5,867 nucleotides of DNA from an uncultured Woeseiaceae bacterium. GTDB taxonomy: Bacteria > Pseudomonadota > Gammaproteobacteria > Woeseiales > Woeseiaceae. The position numbers and the translations under genes were made by a program. This document shows positions 1 through 5,867 of this stretch, one piece after another. Location of the stretch: contig CAMYMP010000059.1 of assembly GCA_947259435.1 (NCBI GenBank), positions 1-5,867 on the forward strand, given 5' to 3'. The notes below the pieces were generated by a model. That model saw only the letters and a program-made list of their open reading frames with translations. It had not been told where the DNA came from and made no database searches. How positions within the stretch are numbered: position 1 is the first letter of the stretch; each line of letters starts with the position of its first letter.

Positions 1-62
1 GCCTTCTTTCGAGAGGCTGGTGCTTTCTTCCGCTTCTTGCTTGCGGCCTTTCTTGCGGCCAT
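1..62 (-). CDS. N-terminus of a divergent gene with a Lys/Arg/Ala-rich basic start; partial, function unknown
   Basis: Reading leftward from an ATG at 62-60, the frame stays open to the window edge for 20 complete codons plus two bases. The peptide starts MAARKAASKKRKK and continues APASRKK, so 10 of its 20 residues are Lys or Arg and 6 are Ala. Three signals support a real start: an AGGAG six bases upstream of the ATG, a perfect TATAAT about 33 bases upstream, and divergent orientation from smc. The first codons carry a 12-base (four-codon) imperfect repeat, AARK then AASK. Such basic tails occur on DNA- or RNA-binding proteins, histone H1-like proteins and the cytoplasmic tips of some membrane proteins, and 20 residues cannot separate these. 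The gene is not recognised and the body of the protein lies outside the window. Confidence 0.68.
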   Translation of the reverse strand, partial: MAARKAASKKRKKAPASRKK

Positions 63-68
63 TGGGAA

Positions 69-73
69 CTCCT
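69..73 (-). promoter_or_regulatory. Shine-Dalgarno (AGGAG) of the divergent gene
   Basis: The leftward strand reads AGGAG followed by six bases (TTCCCA) and then the ATG at 62. The match and spacing are both good. It is the best ribosome binding site in the window and is what decides the start of the partial gene at the left edge. Confidence 0.68.
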
Positions 74-95
74 GCCGGATCGAGAAAAGGGCGGG

Positions 96-124
96 ATTAT
101 ACATGGCTTGGGGCGGCATGGAAG
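96..124 (-). promoter_or_regulatory. Putative sigma70-type promoter of the divergent gene
   Basis: The leftward strand has a perfect -10 box, TATAAT, at 101-96. A weak -35 candidate, CTTCCA (3 of 6 to TTGACA), lies at 124-119 with a 17-base spacer. Transcription would begin near position 89, giving a leader of about 27 bases that contains the AGGAG. The -10 box is convincing; the -35 is poor, so the promoter may need an activator or be weak. It was identified by eye, not by a scored model. Confidence 0.5.
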
Positions 125-149
125 CCTATTTTTTCGACAAATATCCTCG

Positions 150-233
150 TTCAGGCAGGGTGCCGAAAGCAAGGTAGAACGGGGTCTGCGGGGCAATTGT
201 CTTTTTCCCGCGACAATCGTTTTATTGCCTGAA
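150..233. repeat. 8-base inverted repeat TTCAGGCA / TGCCTGAA in the divergent intergenic region
   Basis: TTCAGGCA at 150-157 is the exact reverse complement of TGCCTGAA at 226-233, with 68 bases between. The arms flank most of the non-coding sequence between the two divergent start codons and could be paired binding sites for a regulator. One such 8-base pair in about 220 bases is not very unlikely by chance, so any role is inference. Confidence 0.3.
196..217. repeat. Dyad ATTGTC-N10-GACAAT upstream of smc
   Basis: ATTGTC at 196-201 and GACAAT at 212-217 are perfect reverse complements separated by 10 bases, with centres 16 bases apart. A further GACAA lies at 136-140. The dyad overlaps the weak -35 candidate for smc, where an operator could act. 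The arms are only 6 bases long, and several such pairs are expected by chance in a region this size. Confidence 0.3.
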
Positions 234-245
234 TTCCATTACACT
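197..245 (+). promoter_or_regulatory. Probable smc-zipA-ligA promoter region (weak boxes)
   Basis: A promoter for the rightward genes must lie in the 219-base gap if smc is first in its transcript. Two poor candidates are visible: TTGTCT (197-202) with TTTATT (221-226) at an 18-base spacer, each 4 of 6 to consensus; and a -10-like TACACT at 240-245 with no acceptable -35 at the usual distance. Neither is decisive. The placement is inferred from gene orientation as much as from the boxes. Confidence 0.28.
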
Positions 246-246
246 A

Positions 247-262
247 GCCCGATTTGACGGGC
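247..262 (+). promoter_or_regulatory. Small hairpin in the smc leader
   Basis: GCCCG (247-251) pairs with CGGGC (258-262) across a six-base loop, ending 19 bases before the smc ATG. No U-tract follows, so it is not an intrinsic terminator. It could affect ribosome access to smc, which has no Shine-Dalgarno, but a five-pair stem may also be chance. Confidence 0.25.
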
Positions 263-281
263 CATTGGCGTCTTACAGCAC

Positions 282-3200
282 ATGCGATTAAGCAAAATCA
301 AGCTCGCCGGCTTCAAATCCTTCGTCGACCCCACAACGATCACCTTCCCAAGCAGCCTTGTCGGCGTAGTCGGGCCCAACGGTTGTGGCAAGTCGAATGT
401 GATCGATGCTGTACGGTGGGTGATGGGCGAGAGCTCAGCAAGCCGGCTTCGCGGCGATTCGATTACGGACGTGATTTTCAACGGTTCGAGTTCACGCAAG
501 CCAGTCGGGGCTGCCTCGGTCGAGTTACTGTTCGAAAACAGTGAGACAACGCTCGAAGGGCAGTACGCGAAGTACGCTGAAATTGCGATTCGGCGTGAAG
601 TCTCTCGAGACAGCATTTCAACGTATTTTTTGAATGGCACAAAGTGCCGCCGCAAAGACATTACGGGCGTCTTTCTTGGCACGGGCCTGGGACCGCGAAG
701 CTATTCAATCATTGAGCAAGGCATGATCTCGAGGCTTATTGAGGCCAAGCCCGAAGAAATGCGTGTGTTTCTCGAAGAGGCTGCTGGAATCTCCAAATAC
801 AAAGAGCGCCGCCGCGAGACGTCGAACCGGATCAAGCACACGAAAGAGAATCTCGATCGCCTTCTGGACGTGCTCGAAGAAGTCGAGAAGCAGATCAAGC
901 ATCTTGATCGACAGGCAAAAACGGCCGAGCGATATGGGAAGTACAAGGATCAGGAGCGTCGCACAGCGGCCGAACTGCTGGCACTGCGGACCAAACACCT
1001 TGATGACCGCGCCGATGACGCAGATCGGCATCTGGCCGAACGCAAGACGCGGCTCGAAGCGGCGATCGCCGAGCAGAGAAAACTTGAGGCAAAGATCGAA
1101 GAGTCACGAGTGCAGCAAAGCGAACGCAACGACGCATTCAACGAGGTGCAAGGTCGCTTTTACAAGATAGGATCTGAAATCGCCCGACTCGAACAGACCA
1201 TCGAGCACGCGCACGAATTGGATGAACGGCAAGCGAAGGACCTCGAACAAGCGGTGTCTGGCGCCCGCGAAATCCGCGAACATATCGACAAGGATCAGAC
1301 CGAGATTGCACAGCTCGAACTTACACTGAACGAGCTGGTACCGGGCCTGGAACAAGCGCGCAAGAGCGAAGAAGCATCGACAGAATCCTTGCAGCGTGCT
1401 GAAGAGGCGCTGGGCGACTGGCAACGGCAGTGGGAGGACCACACAAACAAGTTCAACGAGGCGCAGCAGCTTCGTAATGTCGAGCAAACACGCTCCGAAC
1501 AAATCGAGTCTCGCATTCAGAGTTTCTCCGAACGTCGCCAAAAGCTCGACGATGCAAAGTCTGGCGCCAGCGCTGACGAATTGAAATTGAATTTCGATGA
1601 GCTGGCCTCGCAGGAACAGCGCAAGCGACAAGCGCGCGACGAGTTTGACCGCCATCTTGCTGACATCACTGAGAAGATTCGCAAGCTGCGTGAGCAGGAC
1701 AAGAAGCTCACACGACTCGTTGACGAACGGCGAAATGCGCTGCAGGTCGGGCAGGGCAAGTACGCCTCACTTGAAGCTTTGCAGAAAGCCGCATTGGGCG
1801 AAGGGGACGAAGGTGTCAATGAGTGGTTGGAGAGTGCCGGCCTGGATACCAACCGCAAAGTTGCACAGGCTCTCGATGTTGCTGCCGGATGGGAAAAGGC
1901 TGTTGAAACGGTCCTTGGTGATTACTTGCAGGCAATCTGCGTCAACGACATCACGCCGGTAACCGAAAGCATCGCGAAGCTACGTAGCGGCAATGTCACG
2001 ATTCTCCAGGAGCAACCTGGCAACCCCGAGCTGTTTGATGTATCGGACACGTTGGCTGCGCAAGTCACGGGCGCACCGGAATCTGTGCACAGGCGTTTGG
2101 CTCAGGTGCGAGTTGCAGGCTCACTGAACAAGGCCTTGGCGATGCGCGAGTCTGTCGGTGATGACAGTTCGGTTATTACGCAAGAAGGCATCTGGCTGGG
2201 CAAGCAATGGCTTCGCGTCTCGCGTGATAAAGACGCCAAAGCCGGCGTTTTGTCGCGTGAGCATGATATGCGCCGTCTCAAGACAGACAACCGCGAATTG
2301 CAGGCGCGCTTCGATAGCGCGCGCAAGCTCGTTCAGGATGGCCGTGTACGCCTCAATCAGCTTGAGGAACGTCGAGAAACAGTGCAGAAAGATGCCGCTT
2401 CTCTGCTCAATGAGTACTCGGAAGTAAAAGCCGCGCTCGACGCTGCAAAATACCGTATGGATCAGGCCAATGCGCGTCAGGCGGCAATCGCCGAGGAAAC
2501 CAGCGAGGTCGACAATTACCAGATATCTGCCGAGGAACAACTGCGTGAGTCGCAACGATGCGCCACCGAGGCAATTGAGACCCTCAAGCAACTGGACGTG
2601 CAGCGCGAGATTCTCGAAGCGCGGCGTGAGGAATTGCAGAGCGAGTTACAGCGAGTACGTGACCAGGCGGAGGAAGACCGGCAAACAGTACAGAACATCA
2701 CTATTCAGTTTGAAAGTCGCCGGACTAGCAAAGAGTCTGCCACGCAGAGTCTCGATCGCATGCGGTCGCAGCTGGAACAGTTCCAGAATAGAGAAGTTGA
2801 AATTCGTGGGCAGCTCGAGCAACGTCAGGCACCCTTGGCCGAATCGAAAAAGTCGCTTGAAGAACAGCTTGGGACTCGCGTCGAGGTTGAGGAGCAGCTT
2901 GGCGCTGCAAGAAGCCTCGTAGAGGAGATTGAAGCCGAGTTGCGCGAATTGGATCAGACACGCATGCGCATTGACCAGTCAGTGAATGAAGCGCGCAATG
3001 AGGTCAGCGAAGCTGAAATGGGACTTCGCGAAGTGCGTGTACGCCGGGAAGGTTTTGCCGAGCAACTTGCCCAAACGGATTTTGACTACGACAACCTGAT
3101 CGACGAAATGGACGAAGCGGCGACGATCGATGATTGGGAGCCAAAGCTGGAGAAGATTCGCCGCCGTATAGACAGACTGGGTCCCATCAACCTCGCCGCC

Positions 3201-3791
3201 ATCGATGAGTTCAAGGAACAATCGGAGAGGAAGGAATACCTTGATGCGCAACTCGAAGATCTGAACAATGCTCTGGAAACGCTCGAAGGCGCGATACGCA
3301 AGATCGATCGCGAGACACGATCGCGATTCCGCGAGACCTATGCGAACGTCAACACAGGCTTCCAGAAGCTGTTTCCCAAGCTCTTCGGCGGCGGGCACGC
3401 GTATCTGGAACTTACCGGCGACGATCTTTTGTCGGCGGGTGTTACGGTGATGGCGCGTCCACCCGGCAAGCGCAACAGCAATATCCATCTCCTCTCCGGC
3501 GGCGAAAAGGCACTGACGGCAGTAGCGCTGGTCTTCGCGATATTCGAACTGAATCCCGCGCCGTTCTGTCTCCTCGATGAGGTCGACGCACCACTCGACG
3601 ATGCTAATGTCGGGCGCTTTTGTGAAATTGTTCGTGAGATGTCGCAAAAGGTGCAGTTTGTGTTCATCACACATAATAAGGTGACGATGGAAATGTCACG
3701 ACAACTGACGGGTGTAACGATGCAGGAACCTGGCGTATCCCGCCTGGTATCTGTCGATCTCGATGAAGCAGTGAAAATGGCGGCGAGTTAG
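282..3791 (+). CDS. smc: Chromosome partition protein SMC (structural maintenance of chromosomes ATPase)
   Basis: An ATP-driven, DNA-entrapping condensin subunit that dimerises and, with ScpA and ScpB, compacts the origin region and separates sister chromosomes in the nucleoid. The 1169-residue length fits bacterial SMC (about 1150-1200). The N-terminal head (about 1-165) has Walker A GPNGCGKS at 31-38 with Lys37, the R-loop arginine at Arg57 and the Q-loop Gln146. Charged coiled coil spans about 170-490, the hinge about 494-655 and returning coiled coil about 660-955. The C-terminal head has LGPINLAAI from 966, the ABC signature LSGGEK (Ser1072), Walker B ending Asp1099-Glu1100, a D-loop at 1103-1107 and the H-switch His1131. 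All catalytic residues are present. The ATG at 282 is the only reasonable start: an in-frame TGA lies at 255-257 and the first residues match the family start. No Shine-Dalgarno is visible. The hinge lacks the Gly-rich NPGGS-type end of Bacillus SMC. zipA follows after 11 bases. Confidence 0.97.
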   Translation: MRLSKIKLAGFKSFVDPTTITFPSSLVGVVGPNGCGKSNVIDAVRWVMGESSASRLRGDSITDVIFNGSSSRKPVGAASVELLFENSETTLEGQYAKYAEIAIRREVSRDSISTYFLNGTKCRRKDITGVFLGTGLGPRSYSIIEQGMISRLIEAKPEEMRVFLEEAAGISKYKERRRETSNRIKHTKENLDRLLDVLEEVEKQIKHLDRQAKTAERYGKYKDQERRTAAELLALRTKHLDDRADDADRHLAERKTRLEAAIAEQRKLEAKIEESRVQQSERNDAFNEVQGRFYKIGSEIARLEQTIEHAHELDERQAKDLEQAVSGAREIREHIDKDQTEIAQLELTLNELVPGLEQARKSEEASTESLQRAEEALGDWQRQWEDHTNKFNEAQQLRNVEQTRSEQIESRIQSFSERRQKLDDAKSGASADELKLNFDELASQEQRKRQARDEFDRHLADITEKIRKLREQDKKLTRLVDERRNALQVGQGKYASLEALQKAALGEGDEGVNEWLESAGLDTNRKVAQALDVAAGWEKAVETVLGDYLQAICVNDITPVTESIAKLRSGNVTILQEQPGNPELFDVSDTLAAQVTGAPESVHRRLAQVRVAGSLNKALAMRESVGDDSSVITQEGIWLGKQWLRVSRDKDAKAGVLSREHDMRRLKTDNRELQARFDSARKLVQDGRVRLNQLEERRETVQKDAASLLNEYSEVKAALDAAKYRMDQANARQAAIAEETSEVDNYQISAEEQLRESQRCATEAIETLKQLDVQREILEARREELQSELQRVRDQAEEDRQTVQNITIQFESRRTSKESATQSLDRMRSQLEQFQNREVEIRGQLEQRQAPLAESKKSLEEQLGTRVEVEEQLGAARSLVEEIEAELRELDQTRMRIDQSVNEARNEVSEAEMGLREVRVRREGFAEQLAQTDFDYDNLIDEMDEAATIDDWEPKLEKIRRRIDRLGPINLAAIDEFKEQSERKEYLDAQLEDLNNALETLEGAIRKIDRETRSRFRETYANVNTGFQKLFPKLFGGGHAYLELTGDDLLSAGVTVMARPPGKRNSNIHLLSGGEKALTAVALVFAIFELNPAPFCLLDEVDAPLDDANVGRFCEIVREMSQKVQFVFITHNKVTMEMSRQLTGVTMQEPGVSRLVSVDLDEAVKMAAS

Positions 3792-3802
3792 GTCATTGAG
3801 AA

Positions 3803-5867
<2,065 letters not shown>

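Noticed and set aside
40..60. A direct repeat CTTGCGGCC twice at a 12-base period
   Set aside because: It is explained by the repetitive Ala/Lys codons at the start of the leftward gene and shows no mobile-element or CRISPR character.
20..232. A 70-codon plus-strand open frame starting with GTG
   Set aside because: It runs through the divergent -10 box and antisense to the basic N-terminus. It has no Shine-Dalgarno and its protein is low in recognisable structure.
900..3100. Possible internal repeat or low-complexity expansion in the long charged middle of smc
   Set aside because: The Glu/Lys/Arg/Gln-rich pattern is the heptad coiled coil normal for SMC arms. I see no tandem DNA repeat.
2979..3674. 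A 231-codon open frame on the minus strand inside smc, and others at 1104-1655 and 239-682
   Set aside because: They lie wholly or mostly antisense to a conserved SMC with all its motifs intact. Long antisense open frames are expected from the codon bias of a GC-rich gene. Their translations show no recognisable domain, and no promoter or ribosome binding site was seen.

Overview
The window looks like ordinary chromosomal DNA of a moderately GC-rich gammaproteobacterium of the kind that uses SMC rather than MukB. The gene order smc - zipA - ligA is the evidence: ZipA is a gammaproteobacterial division protein, and the same three-gene order is known from Pseudomonas (from memory; not searched here). 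The species cannot be named from the sequence.

Layout. Positions 1-62 hold the first 20 codons of a leftward gene with a very basic, Ala/Lys/Arg-rich N-terminus. It has a good Shine-Dalgarno and a perfect TATAAT box, and runs off the left edge. Positions 63-281 are a divergent promoter region with a few short inverted repeats. Positions 282-3791 encode a full-length SMC ATPase, 3803-4450 a short but complete ZipA, and 4473 to the right edge the first 465 codons of NAD+-dependent DNA ligase LigA. LigA is cut just after its zinc finger. The three rightward genes are separated by 11 and 22 bases with no terminator between them, so they are probably one transcription unit.

How they fit together. 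SMC compacts and individualises the chromosome, ZipA tethers the FtsZ ring to the inner membrane, and LigA seals nicks in replication and repair. The operon therefore joins DNA replication, chromosome organisation and division. The scpA and scpB genes for the SMC partners are not in the window.

I found no mobile element, CRISPR array, RNA gene or clearly new system. The points most worth a second look are the unlisted divergent basic gene, the very short acidic linker in ZipA, the SMC hinge that lacks the usual Gly-rich end, and the absence of a Shine-Dalgarno at the smc and ligA starts.
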